The notes: a model not told the origin generated them from the sequence alone. Shown: positions 29,400-37,324, numbered from the stretch's first letter. The stretch: 64,000 nucleotides of DNA from Paraburkholderia piptadeniae (GCF_900007165.1 NZ_CYGY02000009.1:1-64000), one strand, 5' to 3'. Made by a program: numbers and translations.

Positions 29400-29579
29400 A
29401 TGGTCCGAAAGTTCTCAGATCTGTTCAGGCGGCATCCAATGACAGGTGCCCCTGATGACACGGCCCACGCGGAATCTCAAGCTCAACGGGATGAACACGC
29501 ACGGTTTGCCCAGACGCAGGCGAAAAAACTCTGGGAAACAGTCAGTCGTCGTCGCCACAGGGATATGAGAGGCCGTTAA
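29400..29579 (+). CDS. Small hydrophilic protein of 59 residues, unknown
   Basis: ATG 29400 is preceded by a near-perfect GGAGG (29390-29394) at 5-bp spacing, the best ribosome-binding site in this gene-poor stretch. The peptide begins MVRKFSDLFRRHPMTGAP and ends in SRRRHRDMRGR. It is highly charged, with a glutamine/alanine-rich predicted helix in the middle (HAESQAQRDEHARFAQTQAK) and no cysteine or membrane segment. I do not recognise it. The basic ends and helical middle would fit a nucleic-acid-binding or regulatory micro-protein, but that is speculation. Confidence 0.5.
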   Translation: MVRKFSDLFRRHPMTGAPDDTAHAESQAQRDEHARFAQTQAKKLWETVSRRRHRDMRGR

Positions 29580-30110
29580 GGGGTCGAAATGGACGAGCCC
29601 ATCGTCCGGAAAGTCGAAACGCGTAATTCCGTGCCCCAGTGCGCTCCGGCTACTGGGGCCTCCGGCGTCTTGTTTCGGTATTCGAGCAGTCAAAAAGCAC
29701 GCAATTCCGATTCCGCAACCTTCAATTGACGCCATGCAAGCGGGGGCTGCCTGAGTTCGGATCGGTGATGGGGTCGTCGCATCGGTGTGGAACGGCGGAG
29801 CCCACCGCGCTTCGCCGGAGGTTATCGACGTCGAATCTCTGCGACAGCATGCCAGATCTACCCGCTGCGTAGGTCCACGCGTCGCCGCCAGCGTGGCGCC
29901 AATCGCGTAGACGCCGATGCAATCCTCGCGGCGCAAATCATCTGACATACGCACACCGGGTGTGGAAAGTTCCGTCGACGACACGACCCTTTGCCGTTCC
30001 TGCGTGCGCGCGCAATGAACGATGGGCGCTGGTTTTTCTCAAAAGCCGGTTATTTGTACCGTACCGCGGCCATTCTGGTGACGGCGGCGATTGGACAAGT
30101 GGAGGCGGGT
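29580..30110. other. Intergenic stretch without a recognisable gene
   Basis: About 530 bp between the small ORF and the Mth938-like gene. A 189-codon minus frame (29415-29984) and shorter ones cross it, but they lack ribosome-binding sites, have odd composition and overlap each other. I see nothing else definite. Confidence 0.5.
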
Positions 30111-30458
30111 ATGCACTTCGACGCGTTTTCCTTCGGTTCCATCCGTATAGATGGCGTCACTTACGCGCATGACGTGGTGATCGACCGCGGGCAGGTTCGC
30201 AAGCGCAAGAAGAAACCATCCAAGGCGTTTCGCGAAGCGTTCGGCCATACTCCGGTATCTACGGCTGAGGCCATCCCGTGGAATTGCCAGTGCCTCGTGA
30301 TCGGCACCGGCACCGGGGCTCTGCCGGTGATGGAGGAGGTAAAGCAGGAAGCCGAGCACCGGAAAGTCGAACTGGTTATCGTGCCGACGGAGGAGGCCAT
30401 CGCCAGACTCAAGGAGCAGACAAGCCGAACCAACGCGATTCTGCATGTCACGTGCTAG
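30111..30458 (+). CDS. Mth938-like domain protein
   Basis: A 115-residue single-domain protein of the Mth938/NDUFAF3-like fold: MHFDAFSFGSIRIDGVTYAHDVVID at the start, WNCQCLVIGTGTGALPVMEE in the middle, and VPTEEAIARLKEQTSRTNAILHVTC at the end. The molecular role of bacterial members is unknown; the mitochondrial relative is a complex I assembly factor. ATG 30111 has GGAGG at 5-bp spacing, so I reject the longer frame from 29991. It stands alone on the plus strand, convergent with the GYD-domain gene. Confidence 0.85.
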   Translation: MHFDAFSFGSIRIDGVTYAHDVVIDRGQVRKRKKKPSKAFREAFGHTPVSTAEAIPWNCQCLVIGTGTGALPVMEEVKQEAEHRKVELVIVPTEEAIARLKEQTSRTNAILHVTC

Positions 30459-30537
30459 GGGCGCTTCTTGCGCTGCGTTTCAAAGGCGAGCCAGCTCGAC
30501 CGAAACACCGTGGGGCGCCACGGCGCCTTGTCACGAA

Positions 30538-30566
30538 GTGCCCGGTGAGCGCGCAAGTCCGGGCAC
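30538..30566. terminator. Hairpin between convergent genes
   Basis: GTGCCCGG (30538-30545) pairs with CCGGGCAC (30559-30566) across a 13-base loop, between the Mth938-like and GYD genes. No T-run follows, so a terminator role is tentative. Confidence 0.4.
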
Positions 30567-30592
30567 ACTACAGAGAGAGATGAACAGCGAGG

Positions 30593-30880
30593 CTACAGCG
30601 CCCCGATGAAATCCTTCCACACAGTCGCTTGCATGGTCTCGGTTGCGGCATGACCATAACCCCGGATGATCAACGCCGCGAGCTCAAGCTGTTTGAGATC
30701 GTTCGACTCGACAATGTCCACGACGTCGAATCGCCCGAGTGTCAGATAGCTGTCTTTCCAGATGACGGCGGGGCATTCAGCTTTGATCTTCTCCGCCACG
30801 GAGTCGGCGATCTGTTTGAGTTCCTTGGGATCCTTGAACGCGTCAGGAGCGAGACGGCTGAGGATGACGTAGGTTGCCAT
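30593..30880 (-). CDS. GYD-domain protein
   Basis: A 95-residue protein of the GYD family (small ferredoxin-like alpha/beta proteins of unknown function): MATYVILSRLAPDAFKDPKEL at the start and the family-naming region ALIIRGYGHAATETMQA near the end. It contains one central W and no cysteine pair. The start is preceded by GGAGG at 6-bp spacing on the minus strand. A TATAAT-like box lies about 100 bp upstream with a hairpin in the leader. Confidence 0.85.
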   Translation of the reverse strand: MATYVILSRLAPDAFKDPKELKQIADSVAEKIKAECPAVIWKDSYLTLGRFDVVDIVESNDLKQLELAALIIRGYGHAATETMQATVWKDFIGAL

Positions 30881-30918
30881 GGAATACCTCCGTGCAAAAT
30901 TGCTCCAAGATCAGGTAC

Positions 30919-30983
30919 GGCCCTCACGCTGAAGCTGAGGGCCACTAGTCATGCGGTGCGCGTTCCTGTGCCTCTTCATTATA
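30919..30983 (-). promoter_or_regulatory. Probable promoter and leader hairpin of the GYD gene
   Basis: On the minus strand TATAAT lies at 30983-30978; no good -35 box is seen at the right distance. Downstream in the leader an 8-bp stem, GGCCCTCA (30919-30926) with TGAGGGCC (30936-30943), could form. The hairpin could alternatively end transcription of the oxygenase gene upstream. Confidence 0.4.
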
Positions 30984-31180
30984 GTAAGGTCCCCTGCCGT
31001 TAAAGTCTGAGATCGTGGGTCTCGCTCGTCGTTTGCCCGCCGGTAATACGCGACGGGTCGACGGCCTTATGCGACGCCCGTCCATGACGGGTGGAAGGGA
31101 TTTTCACTGTCCGCAGACGGCCTGGCGACAGGATGTACCCGGGACGGCGCAACGGCCGGGCGAGTTGCGCGCGACCCGGG

Positions 31181-31822
31181 TCATGGCAACCCCCAGAGCG
31201 GGGGGCTCATGATCTCGTCATAGTCGGCGAACATGATGTTGAAGCTGATGCTCACGCGAGCCTGCGCGCTCGTATTTGCCGAGACCGAATGCGGTAGCCA
31301 GGCCGGGAATATTAACAACGTGCCTTCGCCGACCGGCAAGACCACCTGATCCGTGTTGTATGCCGTTAGCTCAGTGACGGGCGGACGAATAATCGCCGTC
31401 TGCGGGCGCGGATCATGAAAATTGATCGTGTCCGCGCCCGTTTGCGAGCGCAGGTAGTAGACGCCGCTCAGGAAGTTGTTCGGATGACTGTGTATCGCGT
31501 GTGACCCGCCTGGCGCGAGCACATTGATCCAGCATCCGGTGATGCGAAATGGGGCATCGGCTACTTTGAGAAAGATGAGTACGTCGCGCGCTGCCTGTTC
31601 GATCAGCGCAATCAGCGCAGCGAGCTCGGGCTTTCCATGCTGCTGGTGTCCGGATTGCCACGCAGCGCCGCTACGGGCGCCATCGCTGCTCCGGATCAGG
31701 TCGTCCACGTATGCCATCAGATCCCGATCCAGGGGCTCGTAACACGCGGGCTCGAGGCGGCGCTGCCATACGAAAGTCGGAAAGATGCGGATGACATCTG
31801 GAGTGGAAGTGGAGGCCACCAT
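31181..31822 (-). CDS. Putative 2OG-Fe(II) oxygenase (TIGR02466-type)
   Basis: A 213-residue protein with IRIFPTFVWQRRL near the start, the metal region HAIHSHPNNFLSGVYYL, and LIFPAWLPHSVSANTS with RVSISFN at the end, which together are the pattern of the TIGR02466 putative 2-oxoglutarate/iron oxygenase family, often found in phage and accessory loci. Substrates are unknown. The start is uncertain: ATG 31822 (MVASTSTPDVIRIF) places the conserved IFPT motif near the N-terminus as in relatives, but has no clear ribosome-binding site; an upstream ATG at 31897 would add 25 residues. Confidence 0.78.
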   Translation of the reverse strand: MVASTSTPDVIRIFPTFVWQRRLEPACYEPLDRDLMAYVDDLIRSSDGARSGAAWQSGHQQHGKPELAALIALIEQAARDVLIFLKVADAPFRITGCWINVLAPGGSHAIHSHPNNFLSGVYYLRSQTGADTINFHDPRPQTAIIRPPVTELTAYNTDQVVLPVGEGTLLIFPAWLPHSVSANTSAQARVSISFNIMFADYDEIMSPPLWGLP

Positions 31823-32058
31823 TGCCGTGCGCGTGCCGCGTTGTATGGGATACCCACTTGTCACTATAGGTCGGAAGTCGGCGCCGGGTTGCCGCATCAG
31901 GTAACCAAGAACATCGGAGGCAGAAAATGAATTCTCCTGAAAAGCAAAGCGTGATCGTTTTTGTGGCGCACGCCAGTCTGCACGGCCGCCGCCGGCGGGG
32001 CGCCCAAAGGAAAGAGAATCGGAGGCGCCCGTCTGGCTGCGCGACGTGAGGGTGCCTG

Positions 32059-32526
32059 TCAGAGCCCGCGGTCGCGCACCATCGTCGGATCGACGGAAGT
32101 CGTGGTCCAGTACGGATCACGGTTGTAGTACTTGTGCATCTGCGTGCCCCAGGTCTCGTCGGCCATCGACGGCCAGTGGTCCTTGTCGAAGCCCGGTTCG
32201 TCCTTGATCCGCTGCGCGGTGATGTCGACGCGGAAGACTTTTTCGTCCGTATCGAGCGTCAGCGCGCTCCACGGGATTGCATGCAGATTGCCGCCCATAC
32301 CGAGGAAACCGCCTTCCGACAGCACCGCGTACGCGATGTGTCCGCTGCGCACGTCGAGCATGATGTCCGAAATCTTGCCGACGTGTTCGCCATCCGACGA
32401 GACGACCTTGTTGCCATCCAGCGTAGCCGCGGCCATCACCTCGGGCCCCGGACCTTCGCCGACTCCACCGCCGACAATGCCTGCGCCGGCTTTCGCCCGG
32501 TTCATTTTCGGGTCCAGCGTGGTCAT
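32059..32526 (-). CDS. PRC-barrel domain protein
   Basis: A 155-residue cytosolic protein with a PRC-barrel in the central part (MAAATLDGNKVVSSDGEHVGKI, then IMLDVRSGHIAYAVLSEGG and LHAIPWSALTL) and a charged C-terminal tail with HKYYNRDPYW. Such proteins are often stress-induced and of unclear function. ATG 32526 is preceded by GGAGG (minus strand), so the longer frame to 32592 is rejected. It is divergent from the CHAD gene. Confidence 0.88.
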   Translation of the reverse strand: MTTLDPKMNRAKAGAGIVGGGVGEGPGPEVMAAATLDGNKVVSSDGEHVGKISDIMLDVRSGHIAYAVLSEGGFLGMGGNLHAIPWSALTLDTDEKVFRVDITAQRIKDEPGFDKDHWPSMADETWGTQMHKYYNRDPYWTTTSVDPTMVRDRGL

Positions 32527-32987
32527 GATTTCCTCCCTGGAAAAGTCCACGGGATGCGATGTGCATCCGCCGTGCCCGCGAGTGCCGTTCACGTGAAGTC
32601 GAATGCACGCGAGCGTGCATCGTCACGAACACGACAGGTCCCAACTCGAACCCCGCGCCCCGAGATGTACGGCGCTGCGGGGCGAAAGTGCGGCGGCAGA
32701 AACTTCAGGCACCAGTGTCAAGCTGACAGTGGCTCCCACGCGTTGGCTGGCCGACTGCCCGCGCGACGCTATCGGCGGTAGCCTGCGGCGAGCGATGGCA
32801 CACATTGCGCAGTCCGGTGACGCACCTGTCGATGGGTAATGACGCGCGCGATCCATAGCGGTGTGCCTGGTTGGTTGCGGCTCTCGGTAGCACCTTGCTT
32901 TTGAAGCGATATGGAAAGCGTATGATGTCGTTTGCATCGGTCGATGCATCACAAGTCATCTTGTTGTCGCTCCCGATACGAGGCCAG
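32527..32987. other. Divergent intergenic region of PRC-barrel and CHAD genes
   Basis: About 460 bp that should hold both promoters. A TATGAT box at 32921-32926 could serve the CHAD gene. A 16-bp palindrome, TGCATCGGTCGATGCA (32933-32948), lies right after it, near the expected start of transcription, and could be an operator. No gene is supported inside. Confidence 0.45.
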
Positions 32988-33845
32988 ATGAAACACGACG
33001 ATCGCGCTCACGACGTCGCGGTGCCGGGTGAAGAGCCGCATGCCGAGTCGACGTTCTCCGCGCTGGCGACACCCCTGATCGACGAAGCGCTCGCGCGCGT
33101 CGCCTCCATCCACGCCGACGCTTCTCCCGAATCCCTGCATCAGCTGCGCGTCGCGCTGCGGCGCCTGCGCTCGCTGTGGTGGGCGTACCGGCCGCTGCTC
33201 GACAAGGAAGAGAACGCACGGCAGCGCGCGCTGTATCGCTATCTGGCCGACGCCGCGGGCAGAACGCGCGATTGGGACATCCTCCTCGAACTGCTTGCCG
33301 GCGACGAAGACAGTCCCCGCGACGTGCCGCCATGCCTGCGCGAAGCGCGCGAGCAGGCGCTGGCGGCGAGCCGCGAGACGCTGATCAACGCCGATATCCA
33401 CAACGTGCTGCACAGCGCGCTTGCGAGCACGTCGAAGGAACTGAACACCGCGCCCGAACGGCACGCGCTGCAGAAGTTCGCCGCGAAGCGCGTGCGCGCC
33501 GCCGAACGCTCGCTGCGCAAGACGCAGCGCGGCGCATCGCATGCGAAGCGCTTCGATTACGAAGCGCTTCATGATGTGCGCAAGGCGGGAAAGAAGGTCC
33601 GCTATCTGCTCGAGTTTTTCGGGCCGATGCTCGACGACGACGGACATGGGCATACGCTCGCGCACATGAAGAAACTGCAGCAGTGCTTCGGCGAACTCAA
33701 CGACGTGATCGCGAGCGTCGCGCTGTTGCGCGACAACACAGGTCTTTTCGCCGACGAGCAGGACGCCAGCGCGGCGCTCGCGTATCTGAAGGAGCGGCGC
33801 AAGCATCGTCAGCGCGAAGCCGTGCGGCTGCTGCGCAAATCGTAG
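32988..33845 (+). CDS. CHAD domain protein
   Basis: A 285-residue protein made almost wholly of a CHAD domain, a conserved-histidine alpha-helical repeat fold that binds polyphosphate. Two helical repeats are visible with ESLHQLRVALRRLRSLWWAY in the first and YEALHDVRKAGKKVRYLLEFF in the second, each showing the H-x-x-R-(V/K)-x-x-(R/K)-(R/K) pattern. No CYTH phosphatase domain is attached. ATG 32988 follows GAGG; an upstream in-frame ATG at 32922 is less likely. A role with polyphosphate granules is family knowledge, not shown here. Confidence 0.9.
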   Translation: MKHDDRAHDVAVPGEEPHAESTFSALATPLIDEALARVASIHADASPESLHQLRVALRRLRSLWWAYRPLLDKEENARQRALYRYLADAAGRTRDWDILLELLAGDEDSPRDVPPCLREAREQALAASRETLINADIHNVLHSALASTSKELNTAPERHALQKFAAKRVRAAERSLRKTQRGASHAKRFDYEALHDVRKAGKKVRYLLEFFGPMLDDDGHGHTLAHMKKLQQCFGELNDVIASVALLRDNTGLFADEQDASAALAYLKERRKHRQREAVRLLRKS

Positions 33846-33901
33846 CGTCCGTTGCTTCTGCGCATCGGGCGCGCGAGGGCGCAAGTCGCGCCTTTGAAAC
33901 C

Positions 33902-33918
33902 GTATATACTGTTTATAC
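33902..33918. promoter_or_regulatory. Candidate operator before the Ala/Lys-rich protein gene
   Basis: GTATATACTGTTTATAC contains GTATA/TATAC inverted half-sites with a 7-bp spacer, 19 bp before the start codon and in an otherwise GC-rich stretch. It overlaps the most plausible promoter, so it could be an autoregulatory site. Confidence 0.45.
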
Positions 33919-33936
33919 CGTTAACGAGGAATCGAC

Positions 33937-34584
33937 ATGAGCACGCCACGAATCAAGGAACCCACGAAGAAGGCCTTCCACTTCCCGAAGAGTGCGAAGG
34001 AACCGTCCGCTGAAGCGAAGAAGCCGTCCGCGAAGGCATCGCGGGCGTCGGACGCGAAAAAGGCGCCGCAGGATGGACAGGCGGCCGCGAGCGCGCCGGA
34101 AGCGGCGCCGACGCAAGCGCAGGCACCGAAGGCCGCGCCGAAGAGCAAGGCCGCGAAGACGACGAAGACAGCCAAGGCGACGAACGCGACGAACGCGACG
34201 AAGCCGACCAAGGCAACGAAGCCGGCGAAGGCCGCCAAGCCCGCGCAGACGGCAGAGGCCACCAAGCCTACGGTGAAGGCGCCGAAGGCAGCGAAGCCGT
34301 CGAAGGCGACAGCGGCGCCCACCGCCGCCGCGGAGAAGAAGCCGCGCGTGAAGAAGGAAAAAGAAAAAGAAAAAGTCGTCCGCGACAGCTTCACGATGCC
34401 GAAGTCGGACTACGCGAAGATCGCCGAACTCAAGCAGCGCTGCCTCGATGCGGGACTCTCCGTGAAGAAGAGCGAATTGCTGCGCGCGGGTCTGAACCTG
34501 CTCGCCGTCTCGCCTGCGAAGCGGCTGATCGCGGCCGTGCAGGAGCTCGAAGCGGTCAAGACGGGACGTCCCGCCAAGTCGTGA
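33937..34584 (+). CDS. Ala/Lys-rich histone H1-like protein with compact C-terminal DNA-binding-like domain
   Basis: A 215-residue protein. Residues 1-145 are low complexity, made of Ala, Lys, Pro and Thr (AAKTTKTAKATNATNATKPT-type repeats), like histone H1 tails and bacterial PAKKA proteins. Residues about 148-215 are a normal folded domain, VVRDSFTMPKSDYAKIAELK followed by two predicted helices ending in LLRAGLNLLAV, resembling ribbon-helix-helix DNA-binding domains. GAGGA lies just before the ATG. It is probably a nucleoid-associated protein in which a disordered cationic arm precedes a sequence-specific or dimerising head. Tract length should vary between strains because of its repeated codons. 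Confidence 0.8.
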   Translation: MSTPRIKEPTKKAFHFPKSAKEPSAEAKKPSAKASRASDAKKAPQDGQAAASAPEAAPTQAQAPKAAPKSKAAKTTKTAKATNATNATKPTKATKPAKAAKPAQTAEATKPTVKAPKAAKPSKATAAPTAAAEKKPRVKKEKEKEKVVRDSFTMPKSDYAKIAELKQRCLDAGLSVKKSELLRAGLNLLAVSPAKRLIAAVQELEAVKTGRPAKS

Positions 34585-34610
34585 TCATGCGGCGGCCGCA
34601 GGCGCCGCCG

Positions 34611-34877
34611 TCATCCCGCGTCGCGCGGATAGTGCCCGGCGAAAGCCGAGTGCATGCGCTTGAGCAGCGCGATATACGGACGCCCTTGATCCGTCATCAT
34701 CCATGACGCGGCCAGGGCGTTCGTCTCATCCCACAGGCGCTCGAACTTGTCGCGCGCGATGTCCGCGGGAATGCCGGACATCATCAGATCCAGAAAGTCC
34801 TTTTCGATCGCTTCGGCTGAGCGGGGCGCCCGCGCTGGCGGGCTCGCCTGTATGTCGCCGGACTGATCGGGGGACAC
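34611..34877 (-). CDS. Small protein of unknown family, paralogue of the next gene
   Basis: An 88-residue protein starting at GTG 34877 with GAGG upstream (minus strand), 14 bp after the stop of the preceding gene. The core SAEAIEKDFLDLMM...FERLWDETNALAASW...PYIALLKRMHSA matches the core of the neighbouring protein, so the two arose by tandem duplication. The pattern LW(D/N)E(T/V)N plus YIALL(K/H)RM is not one I can name. A much longer frame continues upstream on this strand to 35543 but runs across crcB, so I reject it. Confidence 0.65.
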   Translation of the reverse strand: MSPDQSGDIQASPPARAPRSAEAIEKDFLDLMMSGIPADIARDKFERLWDETNALAASWMMTDQGRPYIALLKRMHSAFAGHYPRDAG

Positions 34878-34891
34878 GATCGCCTCGCCTG

Positions 34892-35320
34892 CTAGTTCAT
34901 CGATGGCAGGAACCGCCAGCGCTGGTCCATCCTGTGCAGCAGCGCGATATACGAAAACGCGGCATCGCTGTCGACGCACGACTGTGCCGCATCGTTGACT
35001 TCGTTCCACAACGTCTCGAAGCGCGCCGCCGCTTCGGGCCGGCTGAGCGGCTGCGTGAGCAGCACCGAAAAGGCAAACGACAGTTCCTCCGCGCTGCGCC
35101 GCAGCGGGTAGCACGATCGACGCGATAGATATCTGTACTTCAAAGGGTCTCCGGCTGACGTGTCGGTATGTACGCGTTCGAAAGCGGCGCCGATGTCGCT
35201 GGCATCGCCAGTGGCTGACATCACATTGCCCGCCGCATATGACGCCGATGATACAGCCGCGCGAAACGTGCGCGGCGGCGATCGTCCGTGATGTTTTGGT
35301 GAAGGGCGGATGTCTGTCAT
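34892..35320 (-). CDS. Protein of unknown family, tandem paralogue
   Basis: Up to 142 residues. The last 65 or so residues (SAEELSFAFSVLLTQPLSR, FETLWNEVNDAAQSC, YIALLHRMDQRW) correspond to the whole core of the 88-residue protein downstream. The N-terminal part is poorly ordered and the start is uncertain: ATG 35320 or ATG 35221 (MSATGDASDIGAAF). Neither has a clear ribosome-binding site. It lies between crcB and its paralogue, all on the minus strand, so the three may be one transcript. Confidence 0.65.
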   Translation of the reverse strand: MTDIRPSPKHHGRSPPRTFRAAVSSASYAAGNVMSATGDASDIGAAFERVHTDTSAGDPLKYRYLSRRSCYPLRRSAEELSFAFSVLLTQPLSRPEAAARFETLWNEVNDAAQSCVDSDAAFSYIALLHRMDQRWRFLPSMN

Positions 35321-35353
35321 CGCCGTTCGCAGCGACGCGGCAACGTGCTGCGC

Positions 35354-35734
35354 TCAGCGCGCGGCGACAGCCACCGTCGCGATGCCGAGCACCGTCGCGA
35401 TCACGGAAGCCATCACGTGAATCGCGATCTCGCCCGCGGCCCAGTTCAGCCGTCCCTGTTGCAAGTGCTGGACCACTTCCGCTGAGAAAGTCGAGAACGT
35501 CGACAGCCCGCCCATCAGGCCGGTGATGATGAAGAGGCGCCATTCGGGCGCGATCTGCGGATTGCGTCCGAAGTACGCGACCGCGACGCCGATGATGTAG
35601 CCGGCGATCACATTGGCCGCAAGCGTGCCGAGCGGCAGCGCGGGAAATAGCGCATTGAGACGCAGACCGAGAAACCAGCGAAACAGCGAGCCGAGTGCGC
35701 CGCCGATGCCGACGGCAAGAATGGACAGATACAT
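35354..35734 (-). CDS. crcB: Fluoride ion channel CrcB/Fluc
   Basis: A 126-residue four-helix membrane protein that exports fluoride as a dual-topology dimer. Motifs seen: [16 protein letters not shown] near the N-terminus, [14 protein letters not shown] (the conserved N in TM2), and [17 protein letters not shown] (the F-box region) in TM3. The start [12 protein letters not shown] at 35734 is the usual N-terminus; an open frame continues upstream to 35833 but crosses the riboswitch leader. A fluoride riboswitch lies upstream on the same strand, which independently confirms function. Confidence 0.96.
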   Translation of the reverse strand: MYLSILAVGIGGALGSLFRWFLGLRLNALFPALPLGTLAANVIAGYIIGVAVAYFGRNPQIAPEWRLFIITGLMGGLSTFSTFSAEVVQHLQQGRLNWAAGEIAIHVMASVIATVLGIATVAVAAR

Positions 35735-35807
35735 GGGGAAGCCTGGAAAGCCGAACGTCGACAAACCGGCTGCGGCGGGGCGTGAGGCTGCAACGTCCGC
35801 AGTGATC

Positions 35808-35866
35808 CGGGCGAAGCAGGCATCATCAGCCACGAGGGCGGTTCAGGAGAATGCCATCTCCGGCGC
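35808..35866 (-). promoter_or_regulatory. Fluoride (crcB motif) riboswitch
   Basis: Read on the minus strand, GGAGATGGCATTCTCC (35861-35846) forms the P1 stem and is followed by GAACCGCC, then GGCTGATGATGCCTGC. These are the conserved pieces of the crcB/fluoride RNA motif: the ATGGCAT strand can pair with ATGCC as the pseudoknot, and CGCC with GGC as P3. It lies about 75-130 bp before the crcB start codon in the right orientation, so expression should rise with fluoride. Confidence 0.92.
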
Positions 35867-36066
35867 GCGCAAGTCTAACACCGGCGCGCGCGTTGTATGA
35901 AGCGTGAGCGGCTCGACAGGGCGGGCCGCGCGCCAGCATCGCGAGGTTGCACCAGAAGCGCGGACGCTGTCAGCGGACGCACGCAGCCGCGCTGTGCTTC
36001 CGGCGAGGCGGCTCCGCCTTTCGCCGGTCCGTTCAATCCCATGACGATGATCCGATCTCGCGCCGT

Positions 36067-37269
36067 TCAGCCGACCGTCTCGCGCTCCGGCGTCGACGTG
36101 ATCTTGTGGATCGACAGGTCGGCGCCGTTGAACTCGTTCTCCTGGTCGATCCGCAGTCCGACGCTCATGCGGATCGCGCCGTAGACGATCGTGCCGCCCA
36201 GCGTCGCGAACACGACGCCGCCGAGCGTGCCGATCACCTGCGCGACGAGCGACACGCCGCCCAGGCCGCCCAGCGCATGCTGGCCGAAGATGCCCGCCGC
36301 GATGCCGCCCCACGCGCCGCACAGGCCATGCAGCGGCCAGACGCCGAGCACGTCGTCGATGCGCCAGCGGTTCTGGACGATCGTGAACATGCGGACGAAC
36401 AGCACGCCGGCAACGGCGCCCGTCACCAGCGCGCCGAGCGGATGCATCACGTCCGAGCCGGCGCACACGGCCACCAGCCCCGCGAGCGGGCCGTTGTACG
36501 TGAAGCCCGGGTCGTTGCGGCCCGCGAGCCACGCGGTGAGCGTGCCGCCGACCATCGCCATCAGCGAGTTGACGGCGACGAGGCCGCTGATCTTGTCGAT
36601 GGTCTGCGCGCTCATCACGTTGAAGCCGAACCAGCCGACGGCGAGCACCCACGCGCCGAGCGCGAGAAACGGAATGTTCGACGGCGGATGCGCGGCGATG
36701 CGTCCGTCGCGCGTGTAGCGGCCATGGCGCGCGCCGAGCAGCATCACGGCGGGCAGCGCGACCCAGCCGCCGAACGCGTGCACGACCACCGAGCCCGCGA
36801 AGTCGTGAAACGGCGCGCCCAGCGCGTGCGTGAGCCATGACTGGATGCCGAAGCGGTCGTTCCACACGATCCCTTCGAAGAACGGATAGATGAATCCCAC
36901 CAGCACGAAGGTCGCGAACAGTTGCGGGTTGAACTTCGAGCGCTCGGCGATGCCGCCCGAGACGATCGCGGGAATCGCTGCCGCGAACGTCAGCAGGAAG
37001 AAGAAGCGCACGAGCGCGTAGCCGTTGTGGGCGGCGAGCGTCTCGGCGCTGCCGTAGAACTGAACGCCATAGGCGATCGTGTAGCCGATGAAGAAGTACG
37101 CAATGGTCGACACCGAGAAGTCGACGAGAATCTTCACGAGCGCGTTGACCTGATTTTTCTTGCGGACCGTGCCCAGTTCCAGAAATGCGAAGCCCGCGTG
37201 CATGGCGAGCACCATGGCCGCGCCGAGCAGCAGGAAGAGGGTATCGGTGCCGGTTTTCAGACTATCCAT
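36067..37269 (-). CDS. amtB: Ammonium transporter
   Basis: A 400-residue Amt/Mep/Rh channel with about eleven membrane helices. Pore twin histidines can be read as H164 (FAGSVVVHAFGGW) and H314 (VWPLHGLCGAWGG), and D156 in FHDFAG is the conserved ammonium-recruiting aspartate. The start MDSLKTGTDTLFLL at 37269 has AGGA upstream. The C-terminal tail is long enough to meet GlnK, but no glnK gene adjoins. The sigma-54 promoter upstream means expression under nitrogen limitation through NtrC. Confidence 0.95.
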   Translation of the reverse strand: MDSLKTGTDTLFLLLGAAMVLAMHAGFAFLELGTVRKKNQVNALVKILVDFSVSTIAYFFIGYTIAYGVQFYGSAETLAAHNGYALVRFFFLLTFAAAIPAIVSGGIAERSKFNPQLFATFVLVGFIYPFFEGIVWNDRFGIQSWLTHALGAPFHDFAGSVVVHAFGGWVALPAVMLLGARHGRYTRDGRIAAHPPSNIPFLALGAWVLAVGWFGFNVMSAQTIDKISGLVAVNSLMAMVGGTLTAWLAGRNDPGFTYNGPLAGLVAVCAGSDVMHPLGALVTGAVAGVLFVRMFTIVQNRWRIDDVLGVWPLHGLCGAWGGIAAGIFGQHALGGLGGVSLVAQVIGTLGGVVFATLGGTIVYGAIRMSVGLRIDQENEFNGADLSIHKITSTPERETVG

Positions 37270-37308
37270 CGGTAGGAATCCTGCGATGCGCAAAAAGCGG
37301 GCATCGAA

Positions 37309-37324
37309 TGCAAGAAGCGGGCCA
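37309..37324 (-). promoter_or_regulatory. Sigma-54 promoter of amtB
   Basis: Minus strand TGGCCCGCTTCTTGCA matches the sigma-54 consensus TGGCACG-N4-TTGCW at all defined positions but one, with exact GG-N10-GC spacing. Transcription would start about 37298, giving a short leader of about 29 bases before the amtB start codon. Confidence 0.88.

Noticed and set aside
29415..29984. A 189-codon minus-strand frame
   Set aside because: It overlaps the better-supported 59-residue ORF on the other strand and has no translation signal or recognisable sequence.
34878..35543. Upstream extension of the 88-residue protein to a 310-codon frame
   Set aside because: The extension crosses crcB and the paralogue in another frame; GTG 34877 with GAGG is a better start.
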